Source: JBGTCY01 sp041748615 (GTDB lineage Bacteria; Bacteroidota; Bacteroidia; Chitinophagales; CAIOSU01). From it: 27,910 nucleotides of DNA. Where the stretch lies: positions 1-27,910 of the forward strand of contig JBGTCY010000123.1 in NCBI GenBank assembly GCA_041748615.1. Reading direction: 5' to 3'. Under the pieces are notes generated by a model. The model was not told where the DNA came from and searched no databases. It saw only the letters and a program-made list of their open reading frames with translations. A program made the position numbers and the translations under genes. Position 1 is the stretch's first letter; each line of letters opens with the position of its first letter. This document shows, in pieces, positions 13,955 to 22,500 of this stretch.

Positions 13955-15244
13955 ATGGAAACACTGCTTGAATTTTTATCCTTCAGCAATCCGAATGTGC
14001 GTTATGTCACAGCGGGCATGGTCTTGCTGGGAATTTGTTCGGGAGTGGTGGGAGTATTTACGTTTTTGCGAAAACGCGCTTTGGTGGGTGACGCGGTGGC
14101 GCACTCCGTCTTACCCGGAATTTGTCTTGCTTTCATTTTATCCGGGACGAAGAATCCCGTTCTGCTGCTGACGGGCGCTTTTATCTCGGGCTGGCTGTCG
14201 CTGATACTTATTGACGTGATCACCAACAAATCAAAAATTCCCGCTGATTCAGCCATCGGGTTGGTGCTTTCCGTTTTTTTCGGAGCGGGAATTTTAATGC
14301 TTACTTCCATTCAGCATTCAGGAAACGCTGCTCAATCGGGGTTAGATAATTTTCTTTTTGGCAGCGCGGCATCGCTGATGAAAAATGACATCATTACTTT
14401 CAGCGTTTTGTGTTTTGCCGTCATGGTAACGGTGGGATTGTTTTACAAAGAATTCAAGCTCATTTCTTTTGACCGCGATTTTGCCTTCGCGACAGGATTG
14501 CCGGTCAGGTGGCTCGAAATTCTTTTAGCGACACTCACAGTACTGACAATCGCAATCGGGATTCAATCCGTGGGTGTGGTGCTGATGGCAGCCCTGCTGA
14601 TTACTCCCGCGACAGCGGCATATTACTGGACGAATCAGCTTCCGACTATGTTGCTATATGCTTCATTGTTTGGTGCAGCGGCAGGATTTTCCGGTGCGTT
14701 CATTTCCTACACGGCCCCTGGCATGCCGACAGGTCCTTGGGTGATTGTGGTGGTGAGTTTGTTCGCCTTTTTTTCCATGCTTGCCGGAAGCAAAGGATGG
14801 TTGAAGAGGGTGATGCTGTTGAAGAAAAACCGTCAGAAAATTTTAGCTGAAAACCTGTTAAAATTATTTTATCATTTGGGTGAACCTGAAAATAATTTTT
14901 TGCAATCACGAACATTGCATGATTTGCAGGAGAAAAGAAAATTTCAGGAAACTGACTTAAATGCCGGGTTAAAATTTTTGATTAAAAAAGGCTGGCTTCA
15001 AAAATATGAGAACGGTTGGAAATTGACAACGCCCGGAAAATCTGAAGCACAGCGTATCGTGAAAATTCACCGCTTGTGGGAATTGTATCTGAACACATAT
15101 TTGAAAATCGCACCGGACCATGTGCATGAAGACGCTGAAGCGATTGAACATATCATCACGCCCGAAATTGAAGCGCGCTTAGAAAAATTATTACAAAGAC
15201 CTGAAGTTGACCCGCATGAAAAAGGAATTCCTTATGGTTCATAA
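13955..15244 (+). CDS. Metal ABC permease fused to a C-terminal DtxR-like domain (YtgCR-like)
   Basis: A 429-residue fusion. Residues 1-280 are an ABC-3 family permease with about eight membrane segments, including RALVGDAVAHSVLPGICLAF, SVGVVLMAALLITPATAAYY and a final segment at about 262-278. Residues about 291-365 are a cytoplasmic winged helix (AENLLKLFYHLGE ... GWLQKYENGWKLTTPG). Residues 370-425 are a DtxR metal/dimerisation domain. H372, E376 and H391 reproduce the ancillary-site spacing, and E395, E398 and H399 the other site, aligning with the free DtxR protein at 9038-9694. The tail stops at DPHEKGIPYGS, just where the SH3-like domain would begin. Chlamydial YtgCR has the same design, with its YtgR part released to repress. 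The recognition helix (FQETDLNAGLKFLIKKG) differs from the free regulator, so DNA binding is not assured. Confidence 0.92.
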   Translation: METLLEFLSFSNPNVRYVTAGMVLLGICSGVVGVFTFLRKRALVGDAVAHSVLPGICLAFILSGTKNPVLLLTGAFISGWLSLILIDVITNKSKIPADSAIGLVLSVFFGAGILMLTSIQHSGNAAQSGLDNFLFGSAASLMKNDIITFSVLCFAVMVTVGLFYKEFKLISFDRDFAFATGLPVRWLEILLATLTVLTIAIGIQSVGVVLMAALLITPATAAYYWTNQLPTMLLYASLFGAAAGFSGAFISYTAPGMPTGPWVIVVVSLFAFFSMLAGSKGWLKRVMLLKKNRQKILAENLLKLFYHLGEPENNFLQSRTLHDLQEKRKFQETDLNAGLKFLIKKGWLQKYENGWKLTTPGKSEAQRIVKIHRLWELYLNTYLKIAPDHVHEDAEAIEHIITPEIEARLEKLLQRPEVDPHEKGIPYGS

Positions 15245-15256
15245 ACCTGTTTTCGC

Positions 15257-16135
15257 ATGAATGCTTTCTGGATTATACTGACCGGTTCATTAGTCGCCAG
15301 CCTGTGCGGAATTCTCGGATGTTATTTGGTGCTCCGAAAAATGGCGATGGTCGGTGATGCCATTTCACATTCCGTATTGCCCGGAATCGTCCTCGCATAT
15401 CTCATCAGCGGAACAGGCGCGTCATTACCGATGCTCGCGGGCGCTGCCTTGCTCGGATTGCTGGCGACATTCCTCATTGAGACATTTCATCGTTCCGGAA
15501 AATTACAGGCAGATGCCGCAATCGGCTTAACATTCACTTTTTTATTCGCAGTCGGTGTCATTATGATTTCATTGTTCGCCCGGAATGCGCACATTGATAC
15601 GGATTGCGTCTTGTATGGCGAATTGGTGTATGTGCCTTTGGATATCATTGTCACTCAGTCAGGTACTGAACTCGGTCCGAAAGCGGTTTGGGTAGTGGGC
15701 AGCACACTTTGTATTGTTACTGCCATTGTCATTTTCGGGTACAGGGGATTGTTTCTGACCACGTTTGACCCTGGCTATGCCGCTTCTCTTGGAATATCCA
15801 CTGCCTTCTGGCATTACCTCCTGATGGGGATGGTATCGGTCGCTTCAGTAGTTTCATTCGAATCTGTCGGGGCAATTCTTGTAGTAGCAATGCTCATCGC
15901 TCCCGCAGCAACCGCCTATCTGTTGACGGAGCGGTTTAAGAGGATGTTAATTCTGTCGGTCATCATTGGTTGTTCAGGCGCGGTTGGCGGATATTTTCTG
16001 GCAGTGTGGCTTGATGGTTCCATCGCGGCAGCCATGACTGTTGTGCTTGGTGTTCAGTTTACATTGGCGTTTTTGGTGAAAGGAAAATTCTTTCGCTCAG
16101 TCAACAAAACGATTTTCAGCAGAGCTGCCAAATGA
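15257..16135 (+). CDS. Metal ABC transporter permease, second subunit (TroD/YtgD type)
   Basis: A 292-residue ABC-3 permease with about eight to nine hydrophobic segments. It shares the family signature with its neighbour (KMAMVGDAISHSVLPGIVLA, ESVGAILVVAMLIAPAATAY). It should pair with the permease part of the upstream fusion to form the membrane channel of the importer. It begins 12 bases after the fusion's stop and ends the operon, 5 bases before the convergent glutamine-synthetase-like gene's stop codon. It has no extra C-terminal domain (ends FRSVNKTIFSRAAK). Confidence 0.93.
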   Translation: MNAFWIILTGSLVASLCGILGCYLVLRKMAMVGDAISHSVLPGIVLAYLISGTGASLPMLAGAALLGLLATFLIETFHRSGKLQADAAIGLTFTFLFAVGVIMISLFARNAHIDTDCVLYGELVYVPLDIIVTQSGTELGPKAVWVVGSTLCIVTAIVIFGYRGLFLTTFDPGYAASLGISTAFWHYLLMGMVSVASVVSFESVGAILVVAMLIAPAATAYLLTERFKRMLILSVIIGCSGAVGGYFLAVWLDGSIAAAMTVVLGVQFTLAFLVKGKFFRSVNKTIFSRAAK

Positions 16136-16140
16136 TATTT

Positions 16141-17502
16141 TTAAATTATTTCAAAATATCGTCTCAGTTCCCAATCCGTTACGGCTTTTGAAAATTGCCG
16201 CCATTCCCATTCACGGGTTTGCGAAAAGTGTTCTACAAATTTTTCACCCAACAATTCTTTCGCGACATCCGATTGTTTCATTGCCTGTGTCGCTTCCATG
16301 AGGTTACGGGGCAAGGTGCCATGTCGCTCATCTCGGTAACCGTTACCTACCGTTTGAGGCTGATTTAGTTTCATTTTCTTTTTAATGCCGTAAAGTCCCG
16401 AAGCCAAACATCCAGCCATCGCAAGATATGGATTGACATCAGATCCGACTACGCGGGTTTCAATCCGGGTGGACTTTTCACTGCCGGTCAGCATTCTCAG
16501 CGCGGTAGTGCGATTGTCCATCCCCCATGTGAGCGTGGTGGGCGCCCAGGCGCCTTCCACTAATCGTTTGTAACTGTTGATGGTTGGAGCGAATAATGGA
16601 AGCAGATGCGGCAGACAATATAATTGACCTGCCACATAACTTTTCATCAACTCACTCATGCCATGTTTTTCTTTCGCATCATAAAAGAGATTCTTTTTTC
16701 CGCTCCACAAACTCTGATGCACATGACCGCTGCATCCCGGTAATTGCTCGTTCCATTTTGCCATGAAACTCGCCATCACGCCATGCCGGTAGCCGATTTC
16801 TTTCACGGAGGTTTTGAATAACACCGCCCTGTCTGCGGCATCCAGAATATCGCCATAAAGAATTGCCGCTTCATACACTCCGGGACCGGTTTCCGTGTGC
16901 AATCCTTCAAGCGGTACGTCAAACAAACGCAAATAGTCAAAAAGCGCGTTGAAAAAATCACTCTCCAATGAACTTCTTAAAATGGAATATCCAAACATGC
17001 CGGGCGTCAGCGGCTCGGGACGAATATGATGTTTTTTTGCCCAGCTTTCGGGTGTTTCAGAAAAATTGAACCACTCGAACTCCTGCGAAAACATCGGATT
17101 AAAACCGGCTTTCAGGCATTGCTGCCTGATTTTTTTCAGCAGGTTACGCGGGCAAACGTGCGAAGGCGTTTCATCTTCATGCACAAAATCAGCAAGAAAA
17201 AAAGGAAGGTCATTTTCCCACGGAATCTTCCGGAAAGTGGTGAGGTCAATTTTCGCGTTGGCATCGGGATAGCCGGTGTGCCATCCGGTGTAAGTCGTGT
17301 TGTCGTAAGCGATATCACCCGCGTCCCACCCGAACACCACATCACAAAAGCCGAAGCCTTTGTCTTTCACGGATAAAAATTTGTCGCGGTGAATCACCTT
17401 TCCCCGCAGGATACCGTCAATATCAATTACCGCGACTTTTACTTTAGCGCCCGGGTATTTTTTTACATAGGATAAATGTTGCTCAGTAGTTTTTTTGTTC
17501 AT
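16141..17502 (-). CDS. Glutamine synthetase family protein
   Basis: A 453-residue cytoplasmic ATP-dependent ligase of the GlnA fold. The N-terminal beta-grasp part has KVAVIDIDGILRGKVIHRDK. Catalytic-domain motifs are SQEFEWFNF (first Glu pair), TETGPGVYEAAILYGDILDA, GVMASFMAKW, GCSGHVHQSLW, NSYKRLVEGAWAPTTLTWGM and the Arg-containing STRIETRVVGSDVNPYLAMA. The regulatory adenylylation Tyr loop of the main nitrogen-assimilation enzyme is not seen, and IDGILRGK in the first domain is usual in the PuuA/gamma-glutamyl-amine ligase group. So a gamma-glutamylpolyamine synthetase-like role is likelier than bulk glutamine synthesis, without proof. TATTTTTC at 17507-17514 (minus strand) resembles a -7 box. 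Confidence 0.88.
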   Translation of the reverse strand: MNKKTTEQHLSYVKKYPGAKVKVAVIDIDGILRGKVIHRDKFLSVKDKGFGFCDVVFGWDAGDIAYDNTTYTGWHTGYPDANAKIDLTTFRKIPWENDLPFFLADFVHEDETPSHVCPRNLLKKIRQQCLKAGFNPMFSQEFEWFNFSETPESWAKKHHIRPEPLTPGMFGYSILRSSLESDFFNALFDYLRLFDVPLEGLHTETGPGVYEAAILYGDILDAADRAVLFKTSVKEIGYRHGVMASFMAKWNEQLPGCSGHVHQSLWSGKKNLFYDAKEKHGMSELMKSYVAGQLYCLPHLLPLFAPTINSYKRLVEGAWAPTTLTWGMDNRTTALRMLTGSEKSTRIETRVVGSDVNPYLAMAGCLASGLYGIKKKMKLNQPQTVGNGYRDERHGTLPRNLMEATQAMKQSDVAKELLGEKFVEHFSQTREWEWRQFSKAVTDWELRRYFEII

Positions 17503-17648
17503 GCGTGAAAAATACGATTAATCGGGGGAAGTTTGACATTCAAAAAAACAAAACCAAGAGGTAATCTCTAAATAGCTAAAGTCCCTAATATTAAAATTTA
17601 ATTCTGAAGTTTAAATATTTCGGGTTCGTCACATAAATTATTGTTGCA

Positions 17649-20600
17649 TTACTTCACCCCTTCCTTCATGTCCCTCAGCTTCACCCTTGCTTCTTCCATC
17701 GTTTTGATACTTTCGAAAATGAGGAACAGGTTTTTGTCGGTTTGTTTGACTCGGCAGCGTTTGGGATGCTGTTGCACATATTTGAGGATGTTGCCGAACA
17801 GTTCCGTCTGGTAATAAAAACTTTCCTGGTTGTCGGGGAAGTAGCAGCGCATCTGTCCGAGCTTGATAACAATTTTTTCAAAGCCTAATTCTTTGCCGAG
17901 CCAGCTCAGGCGCACGGCATGAAACAGTTCCTCCACCTGCCCGGGCACGGGACCGAAGCGGTCGCGCAGCGCATCGCGGAATTTTTGAAGGGCGGGTTCG
18001 TCTTTCACCTCGTTGAGTGCGGTGTAGAGGTTGAGCCGCTCGTTGATGTTGCGCACATATTCATCGGGAATGAGCATCTCCACATCGGTATCCACCTGGC
18101 AGTCGCGCACGTATTCCTGCTTTTGTTCCAACTCCTCTTTATACAACTCCTTAAAGTCCGTCTGCTTCAGTTCCATAATCGTTTCATCTAAAATTTTGTG
18201 ATACGTCTCGTAGCCAATTTCCGCGATGAAGCCGCTCTGCTCCGCGCCCAGCATGTTGCCCGCCCCGCGAATATCGAGGTCGCGCATGGCGATATTGAAG
18301 CCGCTACCTAATTCCGAAAACTGCTCAATTGTTTTCAGGCGCTTGCGCGAGTCTTCCGGCAGCGAGGAGAGTGGTGGCGTGAAGAGATAGCAAAACGCTT
18401 TTTTATTCGAGCGCCCCACACGCCCGCGCAATTGGTGCAGGTCACTGAGACCGAACATGTGCGCATTGTTGATGATGATGGTATTTGCATTGGGAATATC
18501 CAACCCCGACTCGACAATGTTGGTACTCACGAGCACGTCCGTTTCTTTATTGACAAACTTGAGCATCGCCTCTTCCAAATGATGTCCTTCCATCTGCCCG
18601 TGCGCGATACCGAAGTCCACATCGGGACAGAGTTTTTTCAGCATGTCGGCAATCTCCTGAATGTCGCGCACGCGATTGTGTACGAAAAAAACCTGCCCGC
18701 CCCGGTAAATCTCATAGTAAATCGCATCGCGCAAAACATGGTCGTTGAACATCTGCAACTCCGTTTGAATAGGCTGGCGGTTGGGCGGTGGCGTGTTGAT
18801 GATAGAAAGGTCGCGCGCGCCCATTAATGAAAATTGCAACGTGCGGGGAATAGGCGTGGCGGTGAGCGTGAGCGTATCCACGTTCACCTTGATGGCGCGC
18901 AACCGCTCTTTCGATGACACCCCAAACTTTTGTTCTTCATCAATAATTAAAACCCCCAAGTCTTTAAACTTCACATTTTTACTAAGCAAAGCATGTGTGC
19001 CGATGATGATGTCAACTTCTCCTGTTTCTAATTTTCTCAGTGTTTCTTTTTTCTCCGCGGATGATTTGAAACGGTTGATGTAATCCACTTTGCAGGGAAA
19101 ATCTTTCAGCCGGCTACTGAATGTTTGAAAATGCTGAAAGGCGAGAATAGTGGTAGGCGCGAGCACGGCAGCCTGCTTGCCATCCGCCACTGCTTTGAAA
19201 GCCGCGCGCACCGCGATTTCCGTTTTACCAAAACCCACATCACCGCAAATTAAGCGGTCCATCGGGTGGGGCGCTTCCATATCGGTCTTGAAATCTTTGG
19301 TCGCCTTCACCTGGTCGGGGGTGTCTTCGTACATGAACGAAGCCTCCAACTCGGTTTGCCAGTACGTGTCTTTATTAAATGCGAAACCCTGTTGCGCCTT
19401 GCGCTGCGCATAGAGCTTGATTAAATCCTCCGCGATGTCTTTGATTTTCTTTTTCGTCCTGCGCTTCACCTGCTCCCATGCGTCCGTGCCCAACTTGTTC
19501 GTTTTTGGAGCCGTGCCTTCCTTGCCGATATATTTCGAGATTTTATGCAATGAGCCGATGCTCACATACAACAAATCATTGTCGCGATAAATGAGCCGCA
19601 CCGCCTCCTGCATCTGCCCGTTTACTTCGATTTTTTCTAAACCGGAAAACACACCCACGCCATGGTCAATGTGCGTCACGTAATCGCCCGGTTTCAGTTC
19701 GCGCAAAGTTTTCAGCAGCAGCGCCTGACTTTTGGAAAAACCTTCCTTGATATTGTATTTGTGATAGCGCTCAAAAATCTGGTGGTCGGTGTAGCAGGCA
19801 ACCTTTAGGTCGTTGTCAATAAAGCCGACATGAATACTTTTTGATACCGGAAATAACTGCACCTGCGCCTGCATGTCTTCGAAAATGTGGTTGAAACGCT
19901 TGAGTTGTTTTGGGTTTTCCGAAAAAAGAAAATTGATGATTTTTTGCTGTTCATTTTTTTTCAAATCCTGAATGAGCAGATTGAAATTTTTATTGAAAAC
20001 GGGTTGCGGTTTGATGTTAAATAAAATCGTTTCACCGCCTAACTGTGATTTGCCGCCTATTTCTACACAGCCAAAATTTGGCAGATGAGAAATAATATCG
20101 CGTGCTGTTTCAAAAACTTTTATGGGTTCGTCTTTGAAAAAAGAATTTTCTTCCTCATCATATTTGTTCTTGGAAGATGCATGAATTCGATAGGCTTCCA
20201 AAGCCGTTGCAAAACATTTTTCTAAAATCTCAACCGTATATCCCAAATCTTTGAACCAGATAATGGTGTTTTTCGGCAGTGTTTCAAAAAAAGAAGTTTT
20301 CTGCTCCACGCTGAACTGCGTTTGAATATTCGGCACAATCGCAACCTTCGAAAGTTTGCGCTCCGACAATTGTGTGGAAGGGTCGAACAAACGAATGGAC
20401 TCCACCTCATCGCCAAACAATTCCACGCGATAGGGCAACTCATTGCCGTAAGAAAACAAATCAATGATGCCGCCCCGGATGCTGAACTGTCCCGGCTCAT
20501 ACACAAAATCCACGCGCTCGAAACCATGCTCCACCAATAATTCTGTCATGAAGTCGGCATCCAATTGATTGCCGATGCTGATGTCAATAATTTTTTCGTT

Positions 20601-21020
20601 TAACACCGCCCGGCTCACCACTTTTTCAAACAGCGCTTCGGGATAGGTCACAAGCAATTCGCTTTTTGCCGCACTGTTGTTCAGCCGGTTAAGAGTTTCC
20701 GTGCGCAGCAGGATATTGTTGTTGTTCAGTTCATCAAACTTACCCGGTCGCCTGAACGAGTCGGGAAAAAACAACACGGTTTTATTTTCCAAAAGATTGG
20801 AGAGCGTGTTGTGAAAGTAGGCGGCTTCCTCTTTTTCGGGATAAATGAAAACGTGGTGAAACGTGGTTTTGGAAAAAACGGCAGCTGCGATGAAAGCGTC
20901 AGCCGAACACACGATGCCTTGCAGATGAAGCCGCGCTGGGGGATGCGCTTTCAGCTTCTCCGATAAATTTGCAATCCGGGGGTCGTCACGATAGCGACCC
21001 AGTAAGTCATCTAAATTCAT
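17649..21020 (-). CDS. mfd: Transcription-repair coupling factor Mfd
   Basis: Mfd removes RNA polymerase stalled at DNA lesions and recruits UvrA. At 1123 residues it is the usual length. The N-terminal UvrB-like module has FVYEPGQFSIRGGIIDLFSY and VELFGDEVESIRLFDPSTQ. The RNA-polymerase-interacting CarD-like domain lies at about 438-505 (PGDYVTHIDHGVGVFSGLEK). The translocase lobes follow, with Walker A GDVGFGKTE near residue 592 and DEEQKFG near 692, then LTATPIPRTLQFSLMGARDL and LRGRVGRSNKKAFCYL. The TRCF C-terminal domain covers about the last 130 residues. It is divergent from the saccharopine-dehydrogenase-like gene with a 74-base shared promoter region. Confidence 0.97.
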   Translation of the reverse strand: MNLDDLLGRYRDDPRIANLSEKLKAHPPARLHLQGIVCSADAFIAAAVFSKTTFHHVFIYPEKEEAAYFHNTLSNLLENKTVLFFPDSFRRPGKFDELNNNNILLRTETLNRLNNSAAKSELLVTYPEALFEKVVSRAVLNEKIIDISIGNQLDADFMTELLVEHGFERVDFVYEPGQFSIRGGIIDLFSYGNELPYRVELFGDEVESIRLFDPSTQLSERKLSKVAIVPNIQTQFSVEQKTSFFETLPKNTIIWFKDLGYTVEILEKCFATALEAYRIHASSKNKYDEEENSFFKDEPIKVFETARDIISHLPNFGCVEIGGKSQLGGETILFNIKPQPVFNKNFNLLIQDLKKNEQQKIINFLFSENPKQLKRFNHIFEDMQAQVQLFPVSKSIHVGFIDNDLKVACYTDHQIFERYHKYNIKEGFSKSQALLLKTLRELKPGDYVTHIDHGVGVFSGLEKIEVNGQMQEAVRLIYRDNDLLYVSIGSLHKISKYIGKEGTAPKTNKLGTDAWEQVKRRTKKKIKDIAEDLIKLYAQRKAQQGFAFNKDTYWQTELEASFMYEDTPDQVKATKDFKTDMEAPHPMDRLICGDVGFGKTEIAVRAAFKAVADGKQAAVLAPTTILAFQHFQTFSSRLKDFPCKVDYINRFKSSAEKKETLRKLETGEVDIIIGTHALLSKNVKFKDLGVLIIDEEQKFGVSSKERLRAIKVNVDTLTLTATPIPRTLQFSLMGARDLSIINTPPPNRQPIQTELQMFNDHVLRDAIYYEIYRGGQVFFVHNRVRDIQEIADMLKKLCPDVDFGIAHGQMEGHHLEEAMLKFVNKETDVLVSTNIVESGLDIPNANTIIINNAHMFGLSDLHQLRGRVGRSNKKAFCYLFTPPLSSLPEDSRKRLKTIEQFSELGSGFNIAMRDLDIRGAGNMLGAEQSGFIAEIGYETYHKILDETIMELKQTDFKELYKEELEQKQEYVRDCQVDTDVEMLIPDEYVRNINERLNLYTALNEVKDEPALQKFRDALRDRFGPVPGQVEELFHAVRLSWLGKELGFEKIVIKLGQMRCYFPDNQESFYYQTELFGNILKYVQQHPKRCRVKQTDKNLFLIFESIKTMEEARVKLRDMKEGVK

Positions 21021-21036
21021 TCAGCCGCGAAGGGGG

Positions 21037-21044
21037 CAAAAATA
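21037..21044 (-). promoter_or_regulatory. Candidate -7 box of mfd
   Basis: The minus strand reads TATTTTTG followed by CCCC, a full match to TAnnTTTG, 16 bases upstream of the mfd ATG. A -33 element is not clear. The box and its CCCC tail mirror the box of the divergent gene. Confidence 0.45.
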
Positions 21045-21078
21045 GTTGAAAGTTTGAGGTTTGGGGATTAAAGTTGAG

Positions 21079-21086
21079 TTAATTTG
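21079..21086 (+). promoter_or_regulatory. Candidate -7 box of saccharopine-dehydrogenase-like gene
   Basis: TTAATTTG matches TAnnTTTG at 7 of 8 and is followed by CCCC; the ATG is 8 bases further on, so the mRNA leader would be very short. TTTG at 21053-21056 (22 bases upstream) or 21060-21063 (15 bases) could serve as the -33 element. Confidence 0.4.
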
Positions 21087-21094
21087 CCCCTGCT

Positions 21095-22222
21095 ATGAAA
21101 AGAAAAAATGTGATTGTTTTAGGAGCAGGAATGGTCGGCAGCGCGATTGCATCGGATTTGAGTGACAGCTATCAAGTCACAGCGGCTGATTTCAACGCGG
21201 AAGTCTTGAATGAATTGAAAAAGCGGTGGAAAATAAAAACAATAAAATGCAATCTCCGGGAGAAGCAATCGCTGAAAAAATTAGTTGAAGATTACGATTT
21301 GGTCATTGGCGCGGTTCCGGGATTCATGGGATTTGAAACAGTAAAAACTGTGATTGAAGCCGGGAAGAATATCGTGGATATTTCTTTTTTTCCTGAAGAT
21401 GCTTTTTTGCTGAACAAAAGAGCGCAGCAGAAAAAAGTGATTGCTGTTGTGGATTGCGGTGTTGCGCCCGGTTTGAGTAACATGGTTGCCGGGTATCATC
21501 ATCAAAAAATGTTCATCGAGAGGTTTGATTGTTACGTGGGCGGACTTCCTAAAGAACGTAAGCCCCCCTTTGAGTACAAAGCGCCTTTTTCCCCGATTGA
21601 TGTGATTGAAGAATACACCCGACCTGCCCGGATTGTGGTGGGTGGAAAGGAAGTCATAGTTGAGCCGCTTTCGGAAGTGGAGTCGCTGAATTTTTTCTTT
21701 TGCAAATTAGAAGCGTTTAATTCTGACGGATTGCGTTCCTTGCTGAAAACCCTTGATATTCCGAACATGAAAGAAAAAACTTTGCGCTATCCCGGACATG
21801 CCACTAAAATGCAGTTGTTGCGCGATGCTGGATTTTTCAGCAAACAGCCGGTGGTGATAGATGGTAAAAAAATTACTCCGCTTGATTTTACTACCGGATT
21901 ACTTTTTCCGTTGTGGAAATTGGAAAAAGGTGAAAAAGAATTTACGGTCATGCGAATGGAGGTGGAAGGAAAAGAGAATGGAAAATCCGTGAAATATCAA
22001 TACGAACTGTATGATGAGTTTGATGTTAAAACGGGCATCAGTTCGATGTCGCGAACGACCGGATACACCTGTACCGCAGCGGCAAGATTGGTGCTGGAAG
22101 GCGATTACACTCAACAGGGAATTTCACCGCCCGAATATTTGGGAGCGCGTGAAGCTTGTTTTGAGTATGTGATGGATTACCTGAAAGAAAGAAATATAAA
22201 AATCAAGATGAGCAAAAAGTGA
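21095..22222 (+). CDS. Saccharopine dehydrogenase family oxidoreductase
   Basis: A 375-residue cytoplasmic NAD(P)-dependent enzyme. The N-terminal Rossmann fold shows GAGMVG at 10-15 and an acidic end of strand 2 (VTAADFN). VVDCGVAPGLSNMVAGYH is the family's conserved segment leading into the substrate domain, followed by CYVGGLPKERKPPFEYKAPF. The C-terminal catalytic part has LRYPGHATKMQLLRDAGFFS and SRTTGYTCTAAARLVLEGDY. This pattern suits saccharopine dehydrogenase or L-lysine 6-dehydrogenase-like proteins in lysine metabolism; no neighbour gene helps decide. It is monocistronic and convergent with tatA, 17 bases apart. Confidence 0.87.
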   Translation: MKRKNVIVLGAGMVGSAIASDLSDSYQVTAADFNAEVLNELKKRWKIKTIKCNLREKQSLKKLVEDYDLVIGAVPGFMGFETVKTVIEAGKNIVDISFFPEDAFLLNKRAQQKKVIAVVDCGVAPGLSNMVAGYHHQKMFIERFDCYVGGLPKERKPPFEYKAPFSPIDVIEEYTRPARIVVGGKEVIVEPLSEVESLNFFFCKLEAFNSDGLRSLLKTLDIPNMKEKTLRYPGHATKMQLLRDAGFFSKQPVVIDGKKITPLDFTTGLLFPLWKLEKGEKEFTVMRMEVEGKENGKSVKYQYELYDEFDVKTGISSMSRTTGYTCTAAARLVLEGDYTQQGISPPEYLGAREACFEYVMDYLKERNIKIKMSKK

Positions 22223-22239
22223 ATCAGGCTTGTGACGAA

Positions 22240-22476
22240 TTAATTTTCTTCTTTCCTGTCCTCAAGTTTCACTTTTTCTTTTTTATCCTCATGCATGCCT
22301 TCCTTGATTTCGGTTTCAATGTTGGCTTTGGCGGCATTGAATTCGCGGATACCTTTACCGATACCCCGCATCAGTTCGGGGATTTTTTTACCACCAAAAA
22401 GAAGAATGATTGCGAGAAAAATCAGCACCCATTCAGCGCCACCCGGCAGTCCTAAGAATAAGAAAATTGAAGTCAT
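22240..22476 (-). CDS. tatA: Sec-independent translocase component TatA/TatE
   Basis: A 78-residue subunit of the twin-arginine system that exports folded proteins. It has one membrane helix (GGAEWVLIFLAIILLF, residues about 12-27), the conserved FG hinge at 27-28, the amphipathic helix KKIPELMRGIGKGIREFNAA and a charged tail rich in Lys and Glu. Length and layout are typical. It lies 24 bases downstream of the EnvC-like gene on the same strand and is the last gene of that run. No tatC is in view. Confidence 0.93.
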   Translation of the reverse strand: MTSIFLFLGLPGGAEWVLIFLAIILLFGGKKIPELMRGIGKGIREFNAAKANIETEIKEGMHEDKKEKVKLEDRKEEN

Positions 22477-22500
22477 GATAAATTAAATTCAGCGACAAAG

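Noticed and set aside
14509..14850. Plus-strand frame inside the permease fusion
   Set aside because: Out-of-frame shadow; the permease frame has full family motifs across this stretch.
17503..17648. 146-base gap between the glutamine-synthetase-like gene and mfd
   Set aside because: No ORF, hairpin with T-run or RNA motif was found; only a TATTTTTC box-like sequence near the former gene's start.
22219..22455. Plus-strand 78-codon frame opposite tatA
   Set aside because: It is the antisense shadow of tatA, whose TatA motifs are unmistakable.
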